Shown here in pieces: positions 35,620 to 45,099 of a stretch of DNA of 64,000 nt (positions are counted from its first letter, which is position 1; each line of letters begins with the position of its first letter). Source of the stretch: Lentinula raphanica (taxonomy: Eukaryota; Basidiomycota; Agaricomycetes; Agaricales; Omphalotaceae). The notes beneath the pieces were generated by a model. That model had not been told where the DNA came from. It did no database searches and saw only the letters and a program-made list of their open reading frames with translations. Location of the stretch: assembly GCA_027919835.1 (NCBI GenBank), contig JANVFP010000023.1, positions 496,001 to 560,000 on the forward strand. Direction: 5' to 3'. The translations under genes were made by a program, and so were the position numbers.

Positions 35620-36520
35620 CTAGCATACCCCATTTTCATTTACACACAACCTCTTTCCGTCAATCAAGATGATGCTCAGACCAGGTGGAGCATCTCTCAT
35701 GTTGTAGTATGTGAGGTGATAAAGCTCGCAGTAGTTGTAAAACAACCTGTGCAATTTCCACCCCAACTGCACCTGCCTTGTTTTGATCCTCGGAGTCGCC
35801 AATATCTCAGGAGCTTCGCGGTAATGCGCCAGTATCCTATTCACATACTCTTTCTGCAATTCCTTCTTCTCTTCAACCCAGGCATCATGGGTCCCACTGT
35901 CGAATCCGTGAGGGATCTCTTCGATGTACTCCTTCTTTTTGAAGTAGTGCAGAGCTTTTCGGGAGTTGCTAACACATCCCTGCAGTTGGAGCTGAGCACG
36001 TATTTCCTCTAGGGAAAGAGTCTGTCCCTCCTGCATCTGAAGATTGCCCACTTCATCAGATCGATGACGCACACGAGTTGGTTGTATCTCCACTTCATAA
36101 GGCCAGAGAGGATTCCGTCGGGGTATAGACTGGTCATTCTTGCTGCAACGGAGTAAATGACTTCTCCCCCCGAATCCCCCAAACACAAGATAGATCTCCT
36201 CCTGACGCATATTGAAAGGTGACCAGTCGAATGAACCATTCTGCAGTTTTGTCAGGTGGGACAGACGGTCGTGATCGGGCAGGCGAAATCCGAATGTGTA
36301 CGGGAACAGGGAACTTGAGTCTCCTATACATCATTGAGTCAATTGCGTGTGAGTGGAATATTCAAAGGGCGAAATCACCTTCCGCTTGATCAAATTCGGA
36401 TGGCTCAGCCCAGTGCGTGATATCCAAAGGGACGTTGGAAGTCGACGGAAGTGGATGACCAGTTACGACGAAACCGAGGGGAATGTACATCAGGAAATCA
36501 CGGAAAGTACGATATAGCAT
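35620..36520 (-). pseudogene. Member 3 of the secreted-protein family, interrupted by the transposon
   Basis: ATG 36520 opens a signal peptide ending FVVTGHP, parallel to the VTVHGHP of member 2. The in-frame ATG 36595 would add 25 hydrophobic residues. After an intron near 36330 come KLQNGSFDWSPFNMRQEEIY, LVFGGFGG, a charged middle (EEKKELQKEYVNRILAHYRE), WKLHRLFYNYCELYHLTYYN and LCVNENG. At 35628 the frame enters the transposon, whose terminal repeat adds Val-Cys and a TAG at 35620-35622. The original end lies at 32296-32353. The protein would lose about 17 residues and might still be secreted, so loss of function is not proven. No known domain is seen. Confidence 0.75.
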
Positions 36521-36595
36521 TATACCAATCGTGAGATTCAACAATAAATCAAGGAGAATACCATTGAATAGGATTTGGAGGCACAGCGATGCCAT

Positions 36596-37255
36596 ATGTC
36601 AAGGGATTGTGAGGTCAAAATATGGATTGTAGAATGTTATGACCTTCGTGTAATCATTCGACCAGATGCCAGATGCCTTCAATTCTTCCAGTGTCCTTCA
36701 TGCTCTTGTATCCCCACTGAAATTGTGGTTTCGCCTAACCATCATCTGTCAGAATTCTGATAGGGTGAGCACAATTTCCAATCTCTACTCGCAACCTCCA
36801 AAATGTTATATAGCACTCATACTCGCAAGACAGTGTCAGTCCAAGGAACTACCATATTCCTATAATCTCATCACCATACTAGTGCTCAGCTAGGAGTGAC
36901 CGCCTGGTGACCAGCAATACCTCACATATGCTCGAGACCGCCATCTCATCCAAAACGTGCATCAAATCCCCAACTCTGCTCCCCTCTTCGACTTGCAAGT
37001 TGCATTACAGTGGCGGTTCCTAACGTTTCCCGCCCAGTGTTCAACTTCGCCTTGGCCCTTCACCATCTTTCACCATTTACTGCAATTGACTTAGAGTCAA
37101 CGTTTCAATCCCTTTCAATTGTATGGCCCACGGAGCTCTTCTACCCTGCAAGTTGGCACTAAATCAACGTTGACCGTTGAACCAAAATCACCGCCCATAA
37201 ACTGAGCGCTCGCCGCTGATTGAGTCCGAAGCGGTGCGAAGAGAGTTTGAGAAGG
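36596..37255. other. Intergenic
   Basis: This is the promoter side of family member 3. No gene is supported. Confidence 0.4.
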
Positions 37256-37800
37256 TATAAAAACTGGCATTCCCACTATCACTCGACTTATTCTCCTTCT
37301 CTTCCAGACCACATCCTCAAATTGCCTGCAAGCTTTCGTTCCAAGAGCCATGGCTCGCGCCTTAGCACAACTGTTATTTCTATTGGATTCTATACTACTA
37401 TAGAATGTTGGGTGTACCGGTCAAATTACATGGTGCGAGCTCACAATCTCTTTCGTCACACTCAGGCTCATTTTACTGAGTACACTTTTCATTTTATCCA
37501 GACTTGCATCGGATTCGCACTTCCTCCATGATCGCCCACTGCTGACTCGGGAGTCGGAAACACCCATTACGGTACGTTGCTTCCTCCTTTCAATTTTTGA
37601 AGAGAACGACTGAACGAGTGCCAACTCCTCAATCATTTTTGTTCTAGCCTGTTGGACAACTTTTCTTCCTTGGACCTTCGCTGCGTTGAAGTTCGCAATT
37701 AGCCCATTTACAGAGGTACGTTGCATTCTCCAGTTTCATTTTAATGACCAGCTCATATCTTCAAGTTACTACCAGATCTCAACCGCTGTGACGTGAGTGT
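37256..37800 (+). promoter_or_regulatory. TATA-box promoter and a possible spliced transcript with a tiny ORF
   Basis: TATAAAAA at 37256-37263 is followed by a pyrimidine-rich tract and, 87 bp further on, a well-placed ATG at 37350 (context AAGAGCCATGG). The frame is only 17 codons (MARALAQLLFLLDSILL, stop at 37401-37403). Downstream are two intron-like segments with the same donor GTACGTTGC: 37572-37647 and 37716-37765. No long frame results. It could be a non-coding or short-peptide transcript, or the remnant of a lost gene. Confidence 0.3.
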
Positions 37801-38454
37801 GGTCGAATCATTGATCTTTTGTATGTCTACCTATTTCTACTAGTAGTGTATATTATTACTCTTTGCTCTGTATGTGATGTTTATTGCAATGATCAATCAT
37901 TATGCAATATTTCCACTAAACTGTCTGAAAATCATTGAGGGAATTGACATTTTACTACAATTCGTTAAACAACCAACAAAGAGCAATCATACCTATCAGA
38001 CAATATGATGTTTGAGAAATATTCCAACACATTGGTGAATTGGAATCACACATCCCTCGAGTTCTAACCAGGTGTCATTGATCCTCAGAATATACAGGTG
38101 GTGCAATGATTGTTGTGAATGAAAATGTGGTACAATCATTACATCGGGGGTGTAACATTATAATCCATCATAGGCAGTTATAATATCAGCGGAATTATTC
38201 CATCATATCATACCAATTGCACCTACATTACAAGCATGTCTCCAAATGACAACTGCTTATGAACATCTCCTGGATTTTGTGATGTAAGGAAGAAAGCATA
38301 ACAGTAGCCGCGATATGAACAAGACCATCGGGATAAGGTTGGATGCTGGAGAACGGGACACAACATGAGCAAGTGGGCAGTTGGATGACGAGGAAGAAGG
38401 CACCTACTTTCTGAAGATTTGAAAGTTTTTGATACCAAGAATCGATACGTGTAC
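37801..38454. other. Intergenic, AT-rich
   Basis: Nothing is supported. It is AT-rich at 37830-38220. Confidence 0.4.
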
Positions 38455-38640
38455 TGTGACAGGGCTCGAAGTGTAGGCAGTAGACTAATGTCTCGTAGCT
38501 GATACGTTCTAAAGTCGGGATGAGAATTTTGAGTGAGGATCGCAACTCGCTGTAACAGTATTGGCTACTTACTTCAAGTTGGTGGAGAAGGGTTCGACCA
38601 GCGAATTTCTTCCACGGATGGATGATTGCGACACAAGAGA
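38455..38640 (-). repeat. Inverted copy of the 24395-24545 leader block
   Basis: On the minus strand this carries GTGGAAGAAATTCGCTGGTC, then GAACCCTTCTCCACCAA and the downstream alignable tract. No family coding region follows it, so it may mark the former site of another family copy. Confidence 0.6.
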
Positions 38641-39137
38641 GGAAAAGAATGTGCAGCGATAGAAAAAAGGCCTGGGAGGCTGCCACTTGATTCTTATGCC
38701 ATGTCCTATGCAGGTAAATCGCGCAATAGTGTCACAGCCCGTCTGATAGGTTCTGATGGACTACAGTGTATGATTTCGGAAGAATTCCGATATGTAGTTT
38801 GGTGGCTTGTTACACTGTAGTCTGTCTGAGCGTATTTTGAGAGAGAATTTAGATGATCGACATGAAGTGAGCAAGCCTCCGAGTACGACACTGACCAGAT
38901 TGTATGACAGAGACAACCCATGTCTTCCGACGTCTCCAGTCCCAGTCCAGCCCTCGCTTGAGGCTCGCGACCTCTCGCGACGTGCTTTAGCCGACCTGTC
39001 CGAATTGCAAAAGCTGCAAAATGTTGCCTTGATTTGATGCAGATTTGATGCGCGTGTACTCAAAACACCGCCAATAGGATGAGCTACATGAGCCACCAAT
39101 TGGCAATCAATGACTATGTTCTGAAACAGATTCCAAC

Positions 39138-39541
39138 AGGACCCCGGAAAGCCACCTATGAACTCGTTTCCCTGTCCCGGAAAATTTTTGAGATTTTGGG
39201 CTCTAGGAATGGTCAGTTACACGGAAAATTTGGCGATTTTGGGAAGGACGATTGATCATTTTGACCCGGAAATTTTGACCATTTTGAACCAGGTTTGACC
39301 ATGACCCGGAAAATTTTGCCCTATATGGGAGCCTGGTCCAGCCTCCAGGCGGACCAGGCGGAGAAAAATTTTCCATATTAGGAAGTTTTTTCACAAAATT
39401 GATCCACCTTTGAGCGATGTCCCGGAAATTTTTGACCCTTTGGGAGGTCTGAGGATCTGTCCCGGAAATTTTAGGTCAAAAAGTGACCCGGAAATTTTGG
39501 CACTTCCGGAAACGACCTCGTAGGGGGTTTTCCGGGGTCCT
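39138..39541. mobile_element. Non-autonomous DNA transposon (MITE), 404 bp, 8-bp TSD
   Basis: Both ends begin AGGACCCCGGAAA, and similarity continues through CCTA and TCGTTTCC. The exact target duplication ATTCCAAC lies at 39130-39137 and 39542-39549. The interior is largely spaced copies of CCCGGAAATTTT and CCCGGAAAATTT (at about 39176, 39269, 39305, 39420, 39461 and 39486). There is no coding capacity. It shares its first ten bases with the element at 31468-31901. Confidence 0.9.
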
Positions 39542-39549
39542 ATTCCAAC

Positions 39550-40126
39550 CTATTCCAACTTCATTCAAAGTTGCGGCAATGAGTACAACTTTCTTATTTT
39601 TCCCTGCGACCTGTGGCCTCCTGTGGCTCTCCATGGCTCTCCTCATCTCTCATGCATTCGCAGTTTATGATTATTGTGTCCGGATAGCTTCATCCGGACG
39701 TTGTAACTTAACTTGTCGGCGAAACTTCATATGGATGGAGTGATCACAGCCTACACAGTACAGATCATCACTGAATGGAATATTTGTTTCTTGAAACCGA
39801 ATGGAATGAACTGAAATCTGCTCACCAAGAGTAGCCAAGAGTCCTTTCTTACGCGACACTGATCGCATCATCGTCAAAGGGTTCGCATCTTGGATACTAG
39901 AGTTCAGGTAGAGAAGGGTAGAGAGTACTAAGTAGATGCAGTACAGAACCTCCTTTCATAAGTTTTTGTGGTTTGTGTCCTACACTCCCGAGAGCATCTT
40001 GTGAGGAAGAGGAATTCGACTGAAAATACAGTACTATGATGCATACAACACCTAATGAAAACATAGCAGCGGCATGACAGAAAAGATACAAAGAAACGGA
40101 AAAGATCATCGTGCACATATGCACAC
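39550..40126. other. Intergenic
   Basis: No gene is supported. The right half is probably the 3' untranslated end of eIF1A. Confidence 0.45.
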
Positions 40127-40822
40127 CTAGATATCATCGATGTCCACCTCTCCTTCGTCGCCAAACTCGAATGTACATTCTCCATCTTCCTCGCCAAAAG
40201 CATCCGTCTCGTTGATTTTGGCATTCTCCGGTAGCTCGCCGTAGGCTTTGACTGTAAAGCAGATATATTTTTTACATCAGGAAAGATTGCATCGACCAGA
40301 TAGCGGGAATATATTGAACGCACGATTCCGAGCCTCATCAGCAGTGTATTTGACGATCACATCTGCCTTGTCGTCCTGGAAATCTCGTAGAGATAGTAAG
40401 ACGATATCGCCTTGGTTGATCCAGACCTAGAAAAGCAAGGAAGAAATAGGTATTTATTAGACCTGGTTCATCGGGGGTCAACGAAGAAGGGCAACGCTCA
40501 CCTTTTTCCTCATCTTCCCTCTGATGTGTGCTAACCGTTTCTCTCCGTCGAAACACAAGGCCTCTAGACGACCGTTCCCGAGCATCTTGACGACCTGAGC
40601 GTATTCCTGGCCGTCCTCTCTAAAGACAAGTTCGCGCTTGTCATCATCGTTCTCGTTCTTTCCACGACGGCGATTTTTTCCTCCCTAAATCGATGATGAG
40701 ATATGAGTAAGTATTTCTGATAGGCGGAGTCAAGCGTATATACCTTCCCTTTGTTCTGTAAGATGGATAATCTAATGAATCGATACAAGCAGGATAATCG
40801 TCAAGAGAGATACCTTCGGCAT
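40127..40822 (-). CDS. TIF11: Translation initiation factor eIF1A
   Basis: A cytosolic factor that promotes scanning and start-codon recognition on the 40S subunit. Spliced, the N-terminus is [20 protein letters not shown], the invariant basic tail. The OB fold follows: [60 protein letters not shown] and [19 protein letters not shown]. The acidic tail ends in GEVDIDDI, as in the family. Exon 1 has only 9 coding nt (40814-40822) and exon 2 only 12 nt (40744-40755); exon 3 starts at 40684. Further introns lie at about 40427-40502 and about 40255-40326. Length and both terminal tails match eIF1A, and the gene appears intact. Confidence 0.95.
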
Positions 40823-41251
40823 GATGGATTAGAGTTCTGAGGTCCCTGGTTTTCGCTTCTTCTTTTCGAAGCGATTACAACAGAAACGAGCGTGGGTTCT
40901 TGAGTCAAGAAGGAAGAATTAGCTAGTGGTGGTTGAGAAAAGAGAAAGTGACTTTTGCGACGGGCATACTGTGAACCGGATGACTAAGCTTGTATGCAGT
41001 GCTGAGTTTGTGCTGAGTACAATTCATCGTATAGAGGCGTATAGGAAGAGTCTATAAATTCGATAATACGGTACTGTGCTCTACTCTAATAATAAGGACC
41101 TGATGATACAACATTGGATGGAAGGGATAAAGATAGGCGAAACCGCATAATAGATATACAAGAATGAAATAACAGCCCGATTGGCCCATAAGCACTACAT
41201 AACGAGTTGAAATCCAGTGAGAGGATGAATCCAGAAAGAGGAAAAGAAAGT
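40823..41251. other. Intergenic, promoter side of eIF1A
   Basis: About 430 bp lie between two minus-strand genes. No feature is supported. Confidence 0.45.
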
Positions 41252-42436
41252 CTATAACGTGTGTTCGACCTTGGACAGCGCAACATCGATGCTGCGAATA
41301 AGAACGTTCATATGTTTTGGTAGAATCGTGACGGTTTTCTCGTTTGATCCAGAACCGTAGATAGTATGCTGTTCTTCCAGAGCCTTTTCCAAAGCGAAAG
41401 GAAGACAGAGGGTTATACGAGTGAGTTGAATGGTGAGGCGTAAGCGACCGATGATGTTGAGGTAGGATAATTGTCGCATTGCTTGTTGTACCTCGAGAAG
41501 ACGACTGAGCTCTGAATGTAGAGCAAATATACAGGTGCGGCACGCTGAGATGAAAAGATCAGAGAAGGTCAGAAGCCCGGACAGGACGAAGCTTACTGAG
41601 TGCACGCTCTCGGATGGTGTGGAGGACAGTAAGAACAGAGTTGATACCATCTTCGCCTAAAGTCAGTGAGGGATTGAAGTCACTGATAGCTTCTGTAAGT
41701 CAATCAGGATGATATCTTAGATTCCAGGAACCAACGCTCAACGTACTCAACAGAGTCTTGATAACTTCCAAGTCCCCATCCAAGAAATCGTTGAAGATAC
41801 CAATAATGACACTTTGGAACGTTTCCTCAGCGTGTCCAGTTGGCCTTGCAGCAAATACATCATAGTTCGCGTAGGATGAGCGACGATCGTACATTCGCCT
41901 CGTTTGAGGCTTGCTCAGGATATCATACGCAACTGCGATTTTTTGAAAAGCCAGTGTAGCGTCTGGCTTGTTGAAAGGGAATTTGCTGTTGGTTGCGCGA
42001 AGTTTGAAATTTGTTGGGTAATAGGGCAGATAGGAAAGATAACAACGTACTCGGGATGACATGCCTTGCTGCGTACCAGGTAAGCCTTCCGTAGGGTAAG
42101 CTTATCGAGAGTTTTTGACTTGTCCACGCCAAGGACTTCGTAGAGATCGTCGTTCTGGAGGATATCATTAACTGTTTGACTTCGCTCCTGTTCAGCACGA
42201 GACCATCGTTTCGCGTAGGATCCCTCAGAGGATGAGTTGATATGTGAGGATCCAGAAGGTTGATCTGACGTCCAGGTCAGATACTTTCGTTGATATCCTT
42301 CTATATCTCTATCCTCTTCCTCGTCAACGGGAAGATAAAAAAGGTTTGTTGCTAGTAACCATTCAGTTGAGTTGAAGCACGATCAACGAGGGAGATAATT
42401 TGAGAAAATACCTGTAGATATTGCATAAGAGAACAT
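41252..42436 (-). CDS. J-domain (DnaJ/HSP40) protein
   Basis: A co-chaperone predicted to stimulate an Hsp70 ATPase. The start is best placed at ATG 42436 (MFSYAISTA), with a first intron of about 60 nt leading to TNLFYLPVDEEEDRDIEGYQ. The J domain reads DDLYEVLGVDKSKTLDKLTL, RKAYLVRSKACHPDKFPFNK and AFQKIAVAYDILSKPQTRRM. The HPD signature is split by an intron (about 41998-42050): HP and GA sit before the donor, and C after the acceptor completes Asp. No Gly/Phe region or zinc finger follows, so it is a class III J protein. The C-terminal half is helical (RTCIFALHSELSRLLEVQQA, then HMNVLIRSIDVALSKVEHTL), with no membrane span and no recognised partner domain. Confidence 0.85.
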
Positions 42437-43132
42437 ATCTTGCCCTCAGGCTGCACGAAGGATTTTTGGGCGCGACCCCCAGGTGGTGGAAAAAGTGGAA
42501 AGTTGAAGGGAGCGAGCTGACAGGTTACAATTGAAATTGCTTTCATGTGATAAGTACCTAGATGAATTGATAAGATAAGCGCTTGCCGCTTCTCAATGGT
42601 TCCTTCAACTTGAACTCGAACATCGACCTCGTCGTCTCTCAATCTTTCCAGACTTTCTGGCAGATCACTGATTGCTTCAAGTCTCTTGCTGGAGAACTTG
42701 CTGATTTGTCATGCCAATACGTTGCTGTGGGTCTCACTATGGCTGACTGTGACCGATTAGGAACATCAGAAGAGCATGTACTGCTCAGAATCCAGATACC
42801 TGAGAGACCTCCTGAATTTTCATTCCCTCTTAAGTTGAGGCAAGTGCCACCGGGCTTTTTTGGGTGCCGACCCCAAGCCCTTCAATGTAGTCCTCAATCT
42901 GGCTTTACATCGTGCGTGGCATTCTCTTCTGTCGTTTCAAGAACTCGTCAGTCCATTTCAAAAAGATTCAACACATTTCTGGGTTTGGTCTCTTTGGAGC
43001 ACCAACCTACACATCATACATCAAGAGGCTATTTTACAAGAGTTGTATCAAACAGGTGTTATTTCTCATCAAATATGTCTCAGTGCGTCGCATGAATTAT
43101 CCAATGTTACCAGTCGACGTACTAGAATCGAA
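42437..43132. other. Intergenic
   Basis: Plus-strand frames at 42583-43342 stay open but match nothing I recognise. The frame overlaps the lipase 3' end, and its short segments show no conserved motif. Not called. Confidence 0.4.
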
Positions 43133-45099
43133 TCATTCGACCAGCAGCGCCTGAGTCTCGGCCGCGATCTCGCTCCATGTTTCTTTGGGGGGAACTTCCT
43201 CAACCCAATTGATCCTGATCGGTGCTTTTTGACCAGAGACAGACGTGTTGTACAGGTTCTGGAAGTAGCTGGCCGTTGCTGGAGGATGAATATGAGTAAT
43301 TATGCCTTCCTGTCAGTTAATCTATGGACAATCTCACAGTGATAGGGGAAGTTCCAAAACTTAAAGTTGAGCCCTGGTTGAGTGCCAACTTCTGACGGTA
43401 ATGGTTGAGGAGTTTCTTGGTCGCTAACCTGATATCCATTGTCCACATGGTTCCAGGTGCTGATGAAGGGTATGACTGGTGGAACGGCCGTCACAGGATC
43501 ATATCTGTTGACCACTCGCCACGACTGGCCCGTGTGGTCATCTAGCGCGCTCACATACTGAGACGCCCAATCTTTGTCATTCATCACTCCGCCCAACCTT
43601 GGACAACCAAACGTATAGAGATCTCGAAGCAGAAACTGACGTTTTTTAAGCTGAGAGAAGAAGCGTGCTAGCTCCCCCTCCTCTTGCCGAGGCTTAGCAG
43701 GACTGTTGTTGTATAGACGCATGATTTCAGCATAACACAACGTAGCATATGCGCCTCCAAGTGAGTGTCCCTGATGGAGCATGCCTGTCAGAGCTGGATT
43801 AATTCAACTCGTTCAACTGTGGATGACTGACCGTGACGTGGAGGTAGATATTGACATCTGCAGGGACAAGATACATCTGCAAAAATGTATCAATCATGTT
43901 CTTGATATAATCTGCTCTTTTGCATTAGACATGAAAGAGAGGAAAGGCATTCACTGGCAAAAGCCAGACGAACATACCGAGCGGCGCTGAATGAATATCA
44001 GGGAATTCGAGGAACATTGTCTGGTAGAAACCTCGATGAATTGGAGACCCCCAAAGAATATTGCCGATCGCCATCATCATGGCAAATTTAAGGTCGACAA
44101 GAACCTCTTTCCAGTCCTTGATGTTTGTTCCCTAGAAGGCCAAAAATCAGAAAGCAGGGAAGTAAATGAAATTTAGAGAATTCCGAGCCTTGAAGGCTAG
44201 ACCCAAGAAAGGTTTGTTTGTGTCCTTTGAATAGAAGACACCCGCATATGGTCCATTTAGGAAGGGATGTCCTTCTGGAGAGTACTGAATTCAAAAATCA
44301 ATCCTCAAGCATATGGTGAACGTGAACAACCCAGAGTCGCATACCTTGAGGAGATCTGGTGATATGCAAGACATTGTGGCGTCAGCATCATATAGAGATA
44401 GAGAATGAGTAATGTTAACGACGAACCGCAGATGACTTCGAAGTTGAGACCCCATAGAGCGGCCTAGCCAAAACAATCAAAAATCAAAACCTATGGACTA
44501 AGGACACTAATACAATTCTCTTGATGTCAGCCTGCGAATCCGCGAGAAGTTGCAAAGCACGCTCATCGCCCTCGTCTGTTCGCTTTCGGGACTCATGTAC
44601 AGCTTGAAATACTTTGTCTGTGTCTCTGAATCAAAACCAAATATGAGCCAGTGGGGCAACCATGACTCGGGTCTCAACTGGAAGTCTTACCGGAGGTAAA
44701 CAGTAGCACTCTCAAGTAGGGTAAAAACCTCATTCTCCCAGTTGATGTTAGCCCTGTGAGACCAATCAAAGATGTGTCCTTGAACCCAGCTCGAATATAA
44801 TATAGATACTTACGGACTAACGGCCTCTGGGGAATCATTGTATGTAGATCATTACTTGGTTAGCAAGGAGACAAGAACCAGAACTGACGGTTAGCAACAG
44901 CAGCTTGAATTTGAGATTGTGCTTGCTTTGACCACTCTACAAGTTGCTCGTACGGCGAGGGAGCATCAGGAGGGAGAGGCCATGGCAAACCAGGATAGTG
45001 AGTGATTGGGACCTCCACATGTCGTAGCTGCTCAAGGTGGCGCTTGCGCAGATCCAGTTCAAATGAGCCATCAGGAGGAATAGAAGGATTCCGGGCCAT
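43133..45099 (-). CDS. Class 3 lipase, copy B
   Basis: Paralogue of the lipase at 3381-5322, with the same exon pattern and orientation. The start is ATG 45099 (MARNPSIPPDGSFELDLRKR). The nucleophile motif GHSLGGAYATLCYAE lies at about 43770-43725, followed by LYTFGCPRLGGVMNDKDWAS, NRYDPVTAVPPVIPF, WNHVDNGYQVSDQE and NFPYHCEI. The last exon ends AETQALLVE with stop 43133. Compared with copy A, changes cluster in surface loops (for example PRQEEGELARF against PLQGEEVEESF) and the C-terminal tail, while the catalytic segments are kept. This suggests both copies are under constraint. There is no signal peptide. Confidence 0.88.

Larger units (their letters stand above)
32354..35627. mobile_element. 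3.27-kb non-autonomous DNA transposon with long subterminal repeat arrays
   Basis: The ends are inverted: ATGCTAGTCCATTTGGCG at 32354 against the reverse complement of CGCCGAATGGACTAGCAT ending at 35626, continuing through GAAAAATTCCCCC. The target duplication is CCCCATTT (32346-32353 and 35628-35635), confirmed because removing the element and one copy restores the host reading frame. Each end carries about 250-300 bp of roughly 22-bp tandem units, C-rich on the left (32455-32615) and G-rich on the right (35335-35475), so the arrays are inverted relative to each other. The interior has no recognisable transposase. It holds a foldback, a minisatellite and scattered short open frames. Confidence 0.88.

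Noticed and set aside
32354..35627. Hidden transposase in the 3.27-kb element
   Set aside because: The open frames inside (for example 33137-33448 and 33485-33739) show no DDE/DDD or hAT dimerisation signature and are short, so it is treated as non-autonomous.
42583..43342. Plus-strand frames of 170 and 160 codons between the J protein and lipase B
   Set aside because: Mutually overlapping, partly antisense to the lipase last exons, and without known motifs.
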